Positions 37,401-49,843 of a stretch of DNA of 64,000 nt are shown here, piece after piece; position 1 is the stretch's first letter; the number at the start of each line of letters is the position of its first letter. Origin of the DNA: Corbicula japonica (taxonomy: Eukaryota; Mollusca; Bivalvia; Venerida; Cyrenidae). The stretch is from contig JAZAYU010000224.1 of assembly GCA_038501625.1 (NCBI GenBank), positions 62,001 through 126,000 of the forward strand. The letters run 5' to 3'. The position numbers and the translations under genes were made by a program. The notes below the pieces were generated by a model. It had not been told where the DNA came from and searched no databases. It saw nothing but the letters and a program-made list of their open reading frames with translations.

Positions 37401-37772
37401 GTAGTGGTTTTCAGGTGATGATTTTTACCACAGATTGCTATTAAAGCATACATTTTTCATAGAGAAGAATTGTTGCAGTATTTTCTAGGATTGTTTCATA
37501 TTCCTAGGAATTTCTCTTCAATGTTATAGATAAAACAGTTATAACGCTTTATTACTTTTTTGGCTTACAATAAGTCCTAAGATCTTCACTGAATTTATTT
37601 ATTATCTCGGTAATTGATACATCCTCTACTACCCTGTCTATTATGTTTTAGGTATTAATAAAGCCTCTACCTTTAAAATACGTTTTTCATAATTATAAGA
37701 TTCACATTTATAAACAAAACTATCATCTACGCCGTTTATCTTTTTTAAAGATATTTCTTGTTTCGCTTTCAG
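34456..37772. other. Upstream region or intron of the B-box gene, unit 1
   Basis: Mostly unique AT-rich DNA. Blocks are shared with unit 2 (42085-45734). It contains the 103-bp tandem duplication at 35211-35416. No additional exon was recognised. Confidence 0.5.
35211..35416 (+). repeat. 103-bp tandem duplication
   Basis: The block from atttcatgcttataaaaata to tgcaatgccattacaa appears twice back to back with only a few differences (one is gattgtatatttctg against gtttgtatatatctg). Unit 2 holds a single diverged counterpart at about 42735-42835, so the doubling arose after the segmental duplication. Confidence 0.9.
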
Positions 37773-39522
37773 GCAGCACGATACAACAATGTCTGTTTCT
37801 GGACGAAAAGCAGCCGGTTTTCAGGACTCGCTTTCAAAAGGTTCAACTGAATATTTCGACGTCTACTGCGATGTCTGTTTTTTAACAGGTCAGAATGCTG
37901 AAGCCAAAGGTTTTTGCCAGGACTGCCAGGAAAACCTCTGTAAAACCTGTCTGGAGTACCACAAAAAAATAAAGGCGTTAAGCCATCACAGAATAAAAGG
38001 TCAAGTACACACCAGACCCGCCAAGACTACGGTACAAGATTCCTCCATGTCATGTACTGAACCATGCCAGGTTCACCAAGCTGAATTGATCATGTTCTTC
38101 TGTCACGAACATGAAGCGGTTGGCTGCACAGATTGTATGACTTTGGACCACAGGACCTGCAAACTTGATTATATCCCAGACATATGTGCTGATATAATAA
38201 ATAGTCAAGAGTTCAAGAAAACCCTCCAGGATGTCACATAGATCATTAAACGAACTGAAGACCTTGGCAAGAAGTCCAGATCAACGAAAGCTGAGAATAA
38301 AACTGTCATTGAAGAAGCTATACGAGAAATAGAACAGTTCCAGAAGAAAATAAATGACCGGCTTGAACAACTTAAGCGAATCATGATTCAAGACGCGCAG
38401 ACAGAATGTTCGATGGGAGATAGAAAGGTTAATAAAGTACTTCAAACAACTGACAAACTTTCCACTTCTTTACAGGCACTCAGCACTGTAATGCAAGAAT
38501 GTCAATCGAAGAACCAAAATGCCAAAGCTTTCATAATCATGAAACAAGCACAGTTCAAAATAAAGTCCCTTAATTTCCAATCTGCAGAAGATGAACTATC
38601 CCTTAACAGAATGAAGTATGCTTTTGAACCAAATAAAGATCTGGAAGAAGTCCTGTTGATGACAGATGGACTTGGAAAGCTCAGAATGTATACGAATCAG
38701 GCTGTTACTGATCGAAAGGCTGTAAACATTAAAACCTTGGTCCTGGAGAACTATGTCAATGTGAGAACTAAATCTGACAAGAAGACGTGCAATATCACTG
38801 GGTGTGGTAGCATATCTGGTGGCAGAATCCTGCTTGCTGACTGGAACAATCATAAACTGAAAGTTCTGGACATTGTTCAACAGTCAGTAGTTGAGGAGAA
38901 GAATCTAGATTCCGAGCCGTGTGACATTGCCGTGTTACCACAGAACAAGGTGGCTGTAACATTACCAAATAAAAAAGAGATACTTCTACTTAGGATATCA
39001 GGTCAGATATCTACAATCAGAAGTTTACCAGTTAACAGATATTGTTTTGGTATCACATATCACCAAGACCAGATGTTTGCGGTTTGCATGAAACCTAACA
39101 GTCTATCGGTACTGGACATGCAAGGTACTGTACGACGAGATATGATGTTAAAGGCAGCACTGACCGAGATGTTCAGTTATCCTTCACGCATTGAAATAAG
39201 TTATGATGGGAAAATTTTGTACGTCTCTGACTGGGGCAGACACTTTGTAGCGAGTATAACATTGACGGGGAAGGTAACCGTTGTGTACAAGGACGGAAAT
39301 ATGAAGAAGCCAGGAGGACTGGTGGAGCTGCAGGATGGTTCCCTGCTTGTCTGCTGCAGGCAGCCGGGTACCATTTACCGTATCTCTTCTGACCTGAAGC
39401 ATGGGAATACTTTGGAGGAGGATGTTACTGAATTTGGTTCAATATGTTACCAGCCTCATAACCGGAAAATATTTGTTGGTAGCGATGGTTGTGATTGCGT
39501 CAAAGAATTTAAATTAAATTAA
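37773..39522 (+). pseudogene. B-box/coiled-coil/NHL (TRIM-like, no RING) gene with one in-frame nonsense codon, copy 1
   Basis: After an acceptor (gctttcag), ATG at 37789 opens a single-exon frame of 577 codons, interrupted only by TAG at 38239-38241 (codon 151). Copy 2 has GAG at that site. Before the stop, two B-box-like zinc-binding blocks are visible: residues about 27-67 (C27, C30, C43, C46, C51, C54, H66/H67) and 89-124 (C89, C93, H96, C105, H108, C113, C116, H121). Residues about 152-260 form a coiled coil, and about 325-577 give beta-propeller strands of NHL type (GRILLADWNNHKLKVLD, KILYVSDWGRHFVASITLTG). There is no RING finger. Such proteins are abundant in bivalves, where immune or scaffold roles are proposed. 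It could be a recent pseudogene, a truncated 150-residue double B-box protein, or a readthrough gene. Confidence 0.85.
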
Positions 39523-40788
39523 ATTTGAAAAATTTGAATACCGTATAAGTTCATGAATATTAACAAGTTTATCAATTTACAAGACAAGTGTAACAACAGT
39601 TGCCATGAACATTTGGATCATAATGTTATAATCGTTTTGTATTAATTTCATTTACAACTAAGAATTTCTTCAAAGTCTACCTACAGTTTTGAATTCTTTT
39701 GTATGACAAACAGTTTAACACAAAACAGGTATATTTATAAAGTAATAATTTAAGTTTAATAACTCGTGTGTTTTAGACGATTTTTTTAAGTTTCTCTCAA
39801 AAGTATTCCTTACAAAGTTTTGTTAAAAATGTTCAGACTTAACCAAGATTCTGTCAAAATTATATGGCAAATATAATTTGAAAATAGTTTCTTTCTTTCA
39901 TTTACAGAAACTCTTCAATAAAATAATATTTAATACACAATTGTAGTTTAAACCAGGGCTTCTGGACGTGGTTTATTTACAGCACCTTGAAAATGCTTGT
40001 TTTGCGTAGAATTTTGATTCTCATCGGTTACTTTAACCGATTATAACAGTTGTCGAAGTTAAAATAAATTACATTCGAAGTTAAAAAGGCATAAGCTCCA
40101 ATTTCAATTTTGTTACCAATTTTTTATGACATTGTTTTCAATCGGTACTGTTCATTTTGTATATGAACAGAAGCTCTAAACAATAGGCATGTTTTATGGT
40201 AGCATATTTTGAAGGTAAATCTTTGATTTTCACATATATCATGATTTCTCCAAATATAGTAATTTTGTTTAAGGGAAAATCTCTTTTTTTTCTTTTCTTG
40301 TGTGTTTAAACTTGCTACAACACATTTCAAATAAATATTCACAACTTATAGAAACCATTAAAATGATTTCGTTCAATGTCAGCATTTTATCCAGGAAGTG
40401 GAGGATCATTTTGTTAAACATCTCGGACAAATACCTAAATACGATGTATCATAGTTCCCAGATTCAAGTGCAAAGTTCTATATCGAAAGTAATAAATAAA
40501 AAGGCAGTATTCATTCAAAACATTTGATGGTTTTTAAAGCGCGATTTATATCTGAATAATACTTTATGGTAAATAAAATATCACGTGTATCTATTACTAT
40601 TATTATCATCGAAATGCTCTGTCTATGAGAAAGGCGATTTGATAAAGTCCAATTCATAGTGTTATCATGCCTCTTTTTTTCTAAATTGTTCCGTTCAGAC
40701 TGCAACATATTTCCAAGACATTCAGTATTACGTCATGTTGCTAAGATGTTTCTTTAAAAAACACATACATGTACTATTCTTTTAATGG
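39523..40788. other. 3' flank of B-box gene, unit 1
   Basis: AT-rich flank whose blocks are shared with 47985-49843 in unit 2, for example aaaattatatggcaaatata against aaaattgtgtggcaagtata. Plus-strand AATAAA words near 39920 could serve polyadenylation. Confidence 0.5.
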
Positions 40789-40960
40789 CTAAAACGTGTC
40801 TTTGTGCTGATTGAGGATGTGACATTTCATGTTCCACCGCGAGTTAAATCTCTTCGGACAATAATTACACTGGAATGGTTAAGTCGCCGATGTGAAGTCG
40901 CCGGTGCGCATTCAGGTTGCTCTTCGTTTTAAATGTCTTGTTGCACAGCCTAAACTTAAA
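40789..40960 (-). pseudogene. Dead C2H2 zinc-finger exon (duplicate of 49844-50061)
   Basis: It aligns with the intact exon of unit 2. The first finger is partly kept as LCNKTFKTKSNLNAHRRLH. One extra base near 40880 (ggttaag in place of ggtaag) throws the second finger (CPKRFNSRWNMKCHILNQH) into another frame. A C-to-A change on the plus strand turns the GAG after KDTF into TAG. About 100 bp containing the first cysteine, the exon start and the splice acceptor are deleted: ttgcacag runs straight into cctaaacttaaaactc, which in unit 2 lies in the intron near 50130. Three separate lesions make this a decayed exon. Confidence 0.85.
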
Positions 40961-41754
40961 ACTCGTCTCTTGGCAAAATCTTCGTACAAATCTTTTAGAT
41001 GTAAGGTGTAATGTACCTTTAAAGATATTTGTAAGAAAATAGTGGACTTTTTTATCGAATGAAAGAAAGTTGGATATGAGTCGTATGTTGATTTTAATAG
41101 TTATCAATCTGACATTTGTTACGCCAAGTCGCAAATAACACCATCGACGCACGTTTCTGACCATCCCATCCGTAAACGGCCGTAAAATCGCCGTAATTTT
41201 CATCATTGACGCAAAGATTAAGCTTACCAAAACAGATTTATCATATAAATTTTGACTTCCTTCGAGCTGATACAGATAGGAAAAATATCTTTACAATATC
41301 TTTGTTAAATAATAAGACTAGGTAGGTGTTTAGTTGAACAATTGTGTCGCTCTCAGATATTTGTCAGAATAAAAAAACCCGATAGCTTGATGAAGAAATA
41401 TTAAGAAATGGCAAAGTTACAGCCATCGTTAAGTTTTCGTGACGTAAGTGTAAAAAGGGGGATAATACAAACATGTATGACCTTGACCTCATGACATTGG
41501 CTTCATTACGACAACGATTTCATTTGCCATATAGTTTGATTTAGAAATATAAAATACTGGCAAAGTTATACGGACGGGCTAACGTACAGACTGACGACGG
41601 AGGGACAAAGCGATCCCTATGTATCGCCTTTTTCGACAAGCGACACACAATCTGGCCATTTTAAAATTTTGAGTTTTCATCTATTATTAACTTTTAAATT
41701 CCAATAAATTATTATTTTACATTGTTTACCTTTAATTCCACAAAATATTGTAGT
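40961..41754. other. Junction between duplication units, with a Helentron-like fragment
   Basis: The left part is intronic sequence homologous to 50100-50200 and 50955-50980. From about 41385 to 41650 there is a fragment with tatgaccttgacctcatgac, a ctgacgacggagggac run and a gcgat...atcgc hairpin. These are the ingredients seen in the larger array elements. No coding feature. Confidence 0.5.
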
Positions 41755-42084
41755 AGAATTCGAAATGCACTTTCTAACACATTTACCGAGGACTGCTTCG
41801 GTTAGATATTTGAGAAAAATTGGCTTCGTAGACTGATGTTCTACTGCATAAAAACAATTCCGTGTAAACAAACACATAACATTTGTGGCTATTACATGCT
41901 TTTAACTCATTTAGATCAACAGATGCTAGAACCCATGTAATATTTTATAGAACCCATTTAATAAACATTGTAATAACCTCTTAAGTATGGAATCAATCAC
42001 CAAGTAACGTAAAGATGACACAAGCGCAGTGAAGTAATCAATAACGAAAGAGGAATGCTCAGCACTCACGAAATAACATTTCAG

Positions 42085-43274
42085 GTATTCATATTTTTGC
42101 ATTTTATATTATATTCGAAAAATATTAAATTAATACGATTGTGGTGGATACATGTATATTTCCAGACCTCAAGCAATATACAACAGCTTAAACAGGGTTA
42201 AAGGTACTGCTTGACTATGTTATTCGGTTTCTACATTCTACTTTCGTTTTCGAAGCATTTGTTCTTGGATTTAAAAGATCTGTGTTGCATATTATGTAAG
42301 ATATAATATGTAAACTCCGGCCTGTTCACGTCAAATAAATTATTGGTTTTAGGGGCATAAATAAACACGCAAAAATATATTCCAAAATGTATCTTTAGGT
42401 CAAAATGAAAATCAATGAATGTATAACTAGCTGGGATTTGACATGTCTGCACTGAAAGTTGTTTATATGACAAATAAAAATGATACTCTTGTCAACACTT
42501 TAAATGGTATAGAGACGTGAATGTGATACAAAAGATAGATTACATTTAAATATATGTAGTTTACTAAAACAATTTCAAGATACAATTATATACTTTGTAA
42601 AGTAGCCGCCGCTGCAACAAAAACCTTCCATATATATAAGATTTAGGAAAATTATGACATGTAATTACCTGAATGAACAAAATTATGTTTTTAAAACAAA
42701 AGAAATCGTGAGAATAATGTTAAGCCTTAAGTCACGTAATTCCATGACCATAAAAAACAGAGTCGAAAATATTGTTTGTATATTTCTGAACTTGTAAAAA
42801 AATTTCATGCCAAAAGAAATACCGTTACTAATAAGAGTTTTGTGAAATCCGCACTCGCGAAAAGCTTTTCTTTATGCCTTCATGCTTAACGCCGTAAAAC
42901 AACATGCTAAAGCACTAAGAGAACACAGACATACAAATAATAAAAAGACAAATGAACATTACCTAGAAAATAGAAGATACGTGTTCTTTAAACAATCAAT
43001 TAATGTTGTAACATAAATAAGATGTTTTGTGATAGACTTAGATCCGTAGAGTATCATAAATGTCCACGTTATGACCAATATTGCAGTCATACAATCTACT
43101 AGGTCAGCGTGTTATAATTTTGTTAACTTCTCCGTTATGTTATATATTTAATATTTTTCTGTTAAGTTTACAGACATCCTGTGTTTCCTTCTCCATATAA
43201 AACAACTCTGTCTTAACGGCATTCAATAAATATCTTCTTTATCCATGTGTATAACTACAACGACTACACAAATA
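42085..43274. other. Upstream region of B-box copy 2
   Basis: Sequence homologous to the unit 1 upstream region. A candidate non-coding exon ends at 42084 (tttcag|gtattc). No coding exon was recognised. Confidence 0.4.
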
Positions 43275-43745
43275 ACGCTTTTATTACATGAAGTTCTTGG
43301 AATAGTTGAAAGGGGAACTTTGAAAGCCATTGAACACGACGAATATGACAATATTGCAGGCTCGGTTCGATTGAGCCTGTTCATGGTCAGTAATGCAAAT
43401 GCATATTACTTCCCACGATGCCTAGCCCCGGATTGAGCGTAACTCAATATTTACACCAATTAACAGTACAATTTTGATCCATCCCAAACGATGGTATGCA
43501 TATGGAGGTGAACACGGAACCTTCAAATTGGTATTTTCATGTCATGTTCAGCGGCGTATGGTCTCCAGATAAAAGATGGGTTTGCCCTAAACGAGAAACA
43601 ATGGTCGGAAATAAACAGAATAGAAATATAAATCCTGCATATCACAGACAACGCCAAAGGCAAAATTTAAAATGTAGAAGGTATATCCTTGGGTTGATTT
43701 AACTCTATCCAAATTAATATTGTTTGGGATATTGAAACCACCCAT
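43275..43745 (+). repeat. Dispersed repeat family R3, long copy
   Basis: The copy runs from about gaaaggggaactttgaaagc through gcaggctcggttcgattgag, catattacttcccacgatgc and atcccaaacgatggtatgca to ttgtttgggatattgaaacc. The motif ggttcgatt matches the RNA polymerase III B-box core (GGTTCGANNCC). Upstream tagttgaaagg is compatible with an A box about 60 bp away, so a tRNA-type SINE head is possible. The open frames inside are not genes. Confidence 0.7.
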
Positions 43746-45734
43746 CTTTAAACTGGCCGAAATATCAAAACAAACGGAATTTTACATAGTGCACAAGCTA
43801 TCGTGCTCAACGACATTTTAAGAACGTAACTGATAACGGCACTGGTTGGAGTGGTAACAGCAATCATATCTTTCACTGCCACGTTCAAATAAATGCAAAG
43901 TAACATATTCATGTACACATGGTAACGAAAACCGTTCAAATTGAAGGGAATTCTGCGATACTTTAGCTGGTTAATTATTATTATATATCAGAGGGTAAAA
44001 TTATTATGTACATTTTTGGTATCGACAACTTCCCAGTGCTGATTCAAATATGATCGGCACACTGTTCAATATCATTCATTGCCATCCCAACGAACTACAC
44101 AGGAAAAAAAAGCCTCATTCCATTTTATACAACATTCCATATGAACCGTAAACTAGCTTAAAAAAAGTTTTTTTCAAGGATATACGCTCACTTTACTCTT
44201 CATTTGGGGTTGTTGTTGCCTGTTCGTGTTTTTGTTTGTTTATAAATATTTAAAACGTGTGTGTATTTGAATACCATTGTACATCTTTCTATCATTATGT
44301 GATTGTGATTTGAGATTAAACTCGATAATGCGGTTTCCATTTTGCGACAATAAACGACTTTGGGTCTATTCATTGTAGATCCCAAAATCCGTTTATTATG
44401 TATGTCGTCTTACCGAGTTTGAAATGTTGAAGTAATCGGAAATAGCCAATCCCGTATTTTGGTTGGTTTAATAGTAAACAGATAGTATGAGCAAACATTA
44501 CCAAATCGGTGACTACATTGTATGCGTGTACTGTGGACAAGAACTGACTTCAATTCTTTATCGAGCTTTTTAATTTTGGGCTTTGCGTTAACCATTGACA
44601 CCTTTGATGAATTATTCCTTTTATCTCCGAATATTTCACTATCCTAGATTTATATTGCTATGTGACTTTTTACGATAAACGGCGACGTCGTTTAGTAAAT
44701 TAAAATTACGTCATTTTTACGCTTACATAAGACATTGTTTATAACAGATGTTGATATAATAACATTCACCTGAAGAAGAGCCAAATTAACTCGAAACCCG
44801 TAGTGAAATATTGGAGTTTGTCTTCCTTTATTCATTATACTACCCTAGATTCAACGGATTAGCTATCATAGTGTTTCATAAATTGCTTAGCAGATCTTCT
44901 CAGAGAGAACCATAAATCTTTCGTGCATCATTTTAATAAATGCAAATTTTGATTTTTTTTCCCTGATTCTGCATTATCACAGCAGCCTGTATAACGTTGT
45001 AATCTTACCAACATTAAATAATTACCTCCCGCTATTTATTTTATATAGAATCATGGACCCTTTCTATAAAATACTGACACCACTTATACAATTAATAATG
45101 ACCTATTACTAATATATCAATCCAAGTCATTTTCTGTTTCTTTTGCTTTTTGTTGTTGATGTTGATTCTGCTGCAGCTGCTACTGCTGCGTATACAGCTG
45201 AAACAAATGCATTATAACTTAGAGGCTCCGTTGAGAAATAAGCGCCGAGCTATTGAAAAAGAAATTTAAAATAGTTTTTTCTCAATTATCATTATTATTC
45301 TTACAGAGAAGTATTACAATAGACGATATACCTACGTCGTTTCACGGTTACTATAGAGAGAACTATAACCGATATTTAGTCTATAAAATAATTGTGGTTC
45401 TGATTGAAATGGAGATCTGACCATCACTTAGAAATAATGTGTTTACGAATGTTTCTTCTTGTGAGGAGTTATAACATTGTGACCAGGCAGCCATTATTTA
45501 TATAAAAATGACCGGGGCGCACGGACGCACGAATGGACGGGCGACATTACCATATTCTCCTCCGATACCTAGCGGTGGGGATAATTATATTGTAAATGTA
45601 CTTTAGATGGGTAAGTGTTAGGGTATGAGTAAGGGGTTAGTTATTCTATAGGGGCTCACAATTCTATATAGTTATTTTTCTACTTTTAATAGTATGACCA
45701 GAGAGTCATTCTTCTTACATTTTTATATTTTCAG
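43746..45734. other. Upstream region or intron of B-box copy 2
   Basis: Blocks are shared with 35880-37772. A fragment at 45500-45585 (cacggacgcacgaatggacg, then ctagcggtggggataat) resembles the right end of the Helentron-like elements. No exon was recognised. Confidence 0.4.
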
Positions 45735-45750
45735 ACAGCAAGATACAACT

Positions 45751-46731
45751 ATGTCTGTTTCTGGACGAAAATCAGCTGGTTTTCAGGACTCGCTTTCAAA
45801 AGGTTCAACTGAAGATTTCGACGTCTCCTGCGATCCCTGTTTATTAACCGGCCAGAATGCTGAAGCGAAAGGATTTTGTCTGGACTGCCAGGAAAATTTC
45901 TGTAAAATCTGTCTGGAGTACCACAAGAAAATAAAGGCGTTAAGAAATCACAGAATACAAGGTCAAGTACACACTGGACCTGCCTTTACTCCAATACAAG
46001 ATTCTTCCATGCCATGTACTGAACCGTGCCCGGTTCACCAAACTGAGGTGATCAAGTTTTTCTGCCCCACACATAAGGCAGTTGGTTGCACAGACTGCAT
46101 GACCCTGGACCACAGGACTTGTAAACTTGATTATATCCCCGACATATGTGCTGGAATAACAAAAAGTCAGGAGTTCCAGAAAACTCTCCAGGATGTCACA
46201 GAGACCATCAAGCGAGCTGAAGACCTTGGCAAGAAGTCCAGATCAACGAAAGCTGAGAATAAAACTGTCATTGAAAAAGCTATACGAGAAATAGAACAGT
46301 TCCAGAAGAAAATAAATGACCGGATTGAACAACTTAAGCGAAACGTTATTCAAGACGCGCAGACAGAAAGGTCGATGCGAGATAGAAATGTTGATAAAGT
46401 TCTTCAAACAACTGACCAAGTGTCCAATTCGTTACAGGCATTCCACACTGGTATGCAAGAAAGTCAGTCGATGAACCAACATGCCAAAGCTTTCGTCATC
46501 ATGAAACAAGCAGAGTTCAAGATTAAGTCCCTTAATTTCCAATCTGCTGAGGATGAACTATCCGTAAACAGAATGAAGTATTCTTTTGAACCAAATAAAG
46601 GTCTGGAAGAAGTCCTGTTGATGACAGATGGACTGGGAAAGCTCAGAATGTATACGAATCAGGTTGTTACTGATCAAAAGGCTGCAAGCATTAAATCCTT
46701 GATACTGGAGAACGATATAACGTATCCTTGA
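45751..46731 (+). pseudogene. B-box/coiled-coil gene copy 2, cut short by a LINE insertion
   Basis: The start is ATG at 45751, equivalent to copy 1 and 17 bases after an acceptor (atattttcag, exon from 45735). An upstream in-frame ATG at 45694 is intronic. The frame gives about 326 residues: MSVSGRKSAGFQDSL, a first B-box-like block, a second with CTEPCPVHQTEVIKFFC and DCMTLDHRTCK, and an uninterrupted coiled coil (ETIKRAEDLGKKSRSTKAE onward). It ends ILENDITYP followed by TGA, exactly where LINE sequence begins. The NHL propeller is lost from this frame. A truncated B-box/coiled-coil protein could still be made and might oligomerise with relatives; equally it may be a dead gene. Confidence 0.82.
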
Positions 46732-47462
46732 TACTGGAGTAACGGTAACCGTCGCGACTTAAATAGAATATACCAAATTCAAAAAAGAGCAGCAAGAATA
46801 ATTCTTAAAAAACCTGTTCGCACACCTACGAAAGATCTTTTTCATATCCTAAAATGGCTTACTTTTGAATCAAGATGTAAATATCACGCTGCACTATTAG
46901 TCTACAAATCTATACATAATTTGGTTCCAAAATACATCACTAACCTTGTAAAAGTATCTAATAACCCTCGGTATAACTTGCGATCTTCTTCAAGAACTGA
47001 TATTGAACACTTAATAGGTAAAACTAACTTAATTAAAAAATGTTTCAGCTATACAGGTATGAGCGTATGGAATGATATCCCTTATGAAATTAGATCTGTC
47101 TCTTCCATATATTTATTCAAAAAACATTTAAAAACTTACTTGTTTGAAATACAACCTATTTAAATTGTTATTACTTTTGTATTTGTATATAGTTTTTCAC
47201 ATAATTTTACACGATGCATATTTGTAATCGAAATTTGCCTATAGCATGTATAGTGTATATGATTAATTGTGTCTGTCTTTAAGTATTGATGTTTTATTTG
47301 TTGTAATATATGTTTTTCGTTTATCCATTTTAGAAGGCCTCATTGAAAATAAGCAATTTCTTCATTTGACTAACTTTTTATACTTGCAAATATTGTATTT
47401 GTTTGTATTAATTTTGTTGTCATAGATTTTGTCTTAATGAGTTACCTTCTTAAAATAAAGAG

Positions 47463-47514
<52 letters not shown>
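46718..47514 (+). mobile_element. 5'-truncated LINE (non-LTR retrotransposon) fragment
   Basis: From 46732 an open frame of 143 codons runs to TAA at 47161-47163. It carries the usual C-terminal tail of Jockey/CR1-like reverse-transcriptase proteins: RIYQIQKRAARIIL, LFHILKWLTFESRCKY, a WNDIPYEIRS motif and YLFKKHLKTYLFE. A 3' untranslated region with aataaagag and an (ATT)n tail (about 47467-47512) follow. The direct repeat atccttgatactggag flanks the left junction (about 46696 and 46724). The insertion is in the same direction and frame as the B-box gene, one TGA apart. The reverse-transcriptase core is absent, so the element is inactive. Confidence 0.85.
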
Positions 47515-47515
<1 letters not shown>

Positions 47516-47984
47516 AATCTGAGAACTAAATCTGACCGAAAGAAGTGCAGCATCACCGGGTGTGCTAGTTAATCTGCAGACAGAATCCTATTGGCTTCAA
47601 AATATCTCGTTAAAGGCAGCAATGAAGGAGACCTTTAGAATCCCAACAAACAATGGCATAAGTAATGATGGGAAAACTATGTTCGTCTGTGACTGGAAAA
47701 GCAACCTTGTAGCGAGTATAACATTGACGGGGAATGTAACCGGTGTGTACAAGAACGACAAGATGAATGAGCCATACGGTCTGGTGGTGCTGCAGGATGG
47801 TTCACTGCTTGTTTGCTGCGAGAAGTCGGGTACCATTCACCGTGTCTCTTCTGACCTGAAGCATGGGGACACTTTGACGGAGGGTGTTACTAATGCTAGG
47901 TCAATATGTTACCAGCCAGACTACCAGAAAATAATTGTTGGCAGCAATGATTGTGATAACATTAAAATATTTGAAGTGAAATAA
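47515..47984 (+). pseudogene. 3' remnant of B-box copy 2 (NHL propeller part)
   Basis: After the LINE tail the gene resumes with gagaactaaatctgacc, homologous to 38760 in copy 1. It then loses about 320 bp between agaatcct(a/g) (38824 in copy 1) and gttaaaggcagca (39148). The remaining frame (from about 47562) reads FVCDWKSNLVASITLTGNV, GLVVLQDGSLLVCCEKSGT and SICYQPDYQKIIVGSNDCD to TAA, matching the end of copy 1. With no start and an internal deletion it is a remnant. Confidence 0.8.
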
Positions 47985-49843
47985 AAAATCAAACATTATT
48001 TAATACCATAAAATAATTAACTCGTATAAGTTATTTAAAGGACAAGTTTTATTATAGACATTGAATCGTGATGTTCTTTCCCTTTCTTTTACATAGTTTC
48101 AACTATTATTGCATTATGTTAGTTAAAAATACACTATAAAGTTTTTATTTAATTTTAATAACATGTGTACTTGAGAATCATTATTAGCTTCGGTGAGCCT
48201 TAATCAATTTACAAACTTGCAAACTTTTTTTTGAAAATCTTCAGTCTTTACCGCGATACCGACAAAATTGTGTGGCAAGTATAATTTAAAAAAAGCGTTT
48301 CATTCGTTCTTTCATAAAAGCTCTTCAATGCAATACAATAATAATACAGTGGTAGTTGAAACAAACAAGACAATACGAGGAGTGGTTTAATAACATCACG
48401 CTAAAACAGCTTATTTTGCTAAGCAATTTTATTTCGATTCTTCTAGGTTAGTTTCATTTGTCTTAACAGTTGTCGAAGTTAATAAAAATCTGTATTTATT
48501 TTGGTTATAATGAGAACTGTCTGTAAAGGATATTGAACTTGAAAGAAGAATATATGTAAGAGGTATAAACATCGCTGTATCCTGTACCCTTTACTCCATA
48601 TAAGGATTCTACCTTGTGTGCGACCAGTTTACATCAAGATCAGCGTGCCATCTGATCTGGATCTACATTGGTCGATTATTGGTAAAAAATAACCTAATAA
48701 ACCAAAAAGCGAATTCGACCATGGGATAAAAGCAATATCCCACGCCGGAGTAAAAGTTAACACATAGACTCTACTTTTTTTTACAAAAGAGACTAAGCTG
48801 TTTATGATCCGGATACATTACTCATGTTATTGTAATAATCGAATCGCTTGGAGTGAAACTAATACCATATAATTATCCGTTTTCACTTTTAAAAGTAACT
48901 TATTCTGTCTTGACTTAAATAATGGTTATTTGTAAACGGTTACTGTTTCAGAAACTCCTTAGCTGTTTGCTTTAAATGTTTCTTAATATATTAAACTATA
49001 GAATTTTTCGTTTTTCACTGTGGTGAAAGGGTTGCCCTGTATCTAATTTTGGTTGCCCTGTGGTAGTTCTCATTTTATTTAATGAAATTATACGGACACG
49101 CTGGCCATAAAGGAAGCTAAAAATCACTAAACGAAAATTATTAATACAGATTGGAAAGAACAAACTTGCTTATTTTGTCGCCATTATGAGAACAAACACA
49201 GGCAATCATATTCGATACAGGACAATCATAACCCGACAATGGTCTTCATGTTTACACGTTTAATGTACTCTTGACGTGGAGACATGGTAGTCTTTTAATT
49301 AAGTCTACGTTCGAAAAAATTATAACATTTGAAAACAAAATTATTGTAATGTGTCTTTAATAAATTATATCGTTTTAATTATTATTCCATTTTGTGAATA
49401 GTACCCGACTTAATATTTATTCACCAGCAGTGGGAGATGGTTACAGCATTTATCGGACTCTTCATCAATACAGAGAATGGAGAAACAAAACCGCCGGACA
49501 AATAGCTAAACGAAATGTTGACATGTAAACATGATCTATAGTGCTTCGTTTCAAGAGCCAAATTGTACAGTAACTGCTAAGAAAAAAGCTGAATTTATTT
49601 AAACACAATCGATTTTTATCATTAGTATCTAGATAATTTTTCATAGAAAATAAAATATGAAATGTCTATTAAATTGAATCGTTCTTTTAACAAAAACATG
49701 TCTTGATCATTCTCTGAGAATGTGAATTTGTGAATGTCCAATACAAGTTATTTGAGCCTTCGGTTTTCTAAATTGTTACACAATTCCAAGACCATCTAAA
49801 TTATGTCTTTTTGCATAAACGTTTCTCTTAAAGAAACCACATA
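47985..49843. other. 3' flank of B-box copy 2
   Basis: AT-rich flank homologous to 39523-40788. At 49020-49075 a short phrase, ggttgccctgt, is repeated. No other feature. Confidence 0.45.

Larger units (their letters stand above)
34130..41060. repeat. Segmental duplication, unit 1
   Basis: Sequence blocks here recur in the same order in 41755-50980. Examples are cactttcttacacattta (34147 against 41768), cgcagtgaag with a following cag|gta (34390-34460 against 42026-42090) and ccgctgctg/ccgctgc (35072 against 42608). The complete B-box gene (37773-39522 against 45735-47984) and a minus-strand zinc-finger exon (40789-40960 against 49844-50061) also correspond. Divergence is clear between genes and low in exons. 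The two units are direct tandem copies lying between the two halves of the zinc-finger cluster. Confidence 0.8.

Noticed and set aside
38383..39522. Treating the second half of B-box copy 1 as a separate gene starting at 38383
   Set aside because: The methionine is internal to the coiled coil. The frame is continuous with the upstream part apart from one TAG, and copy 2 reads through that position.
43245..43702. Plus-strand open frames in the R3 repeat
   Set aside because: They follow the repeat boundaries and other R3 copies do not keep the frames.
45694..45750. Upstream start codon for B-box copy 2
   Set aside because: The extra 19 codons cross a clear acceptor (atattttcag), and the equivalent of copy 1's start is at 45751.
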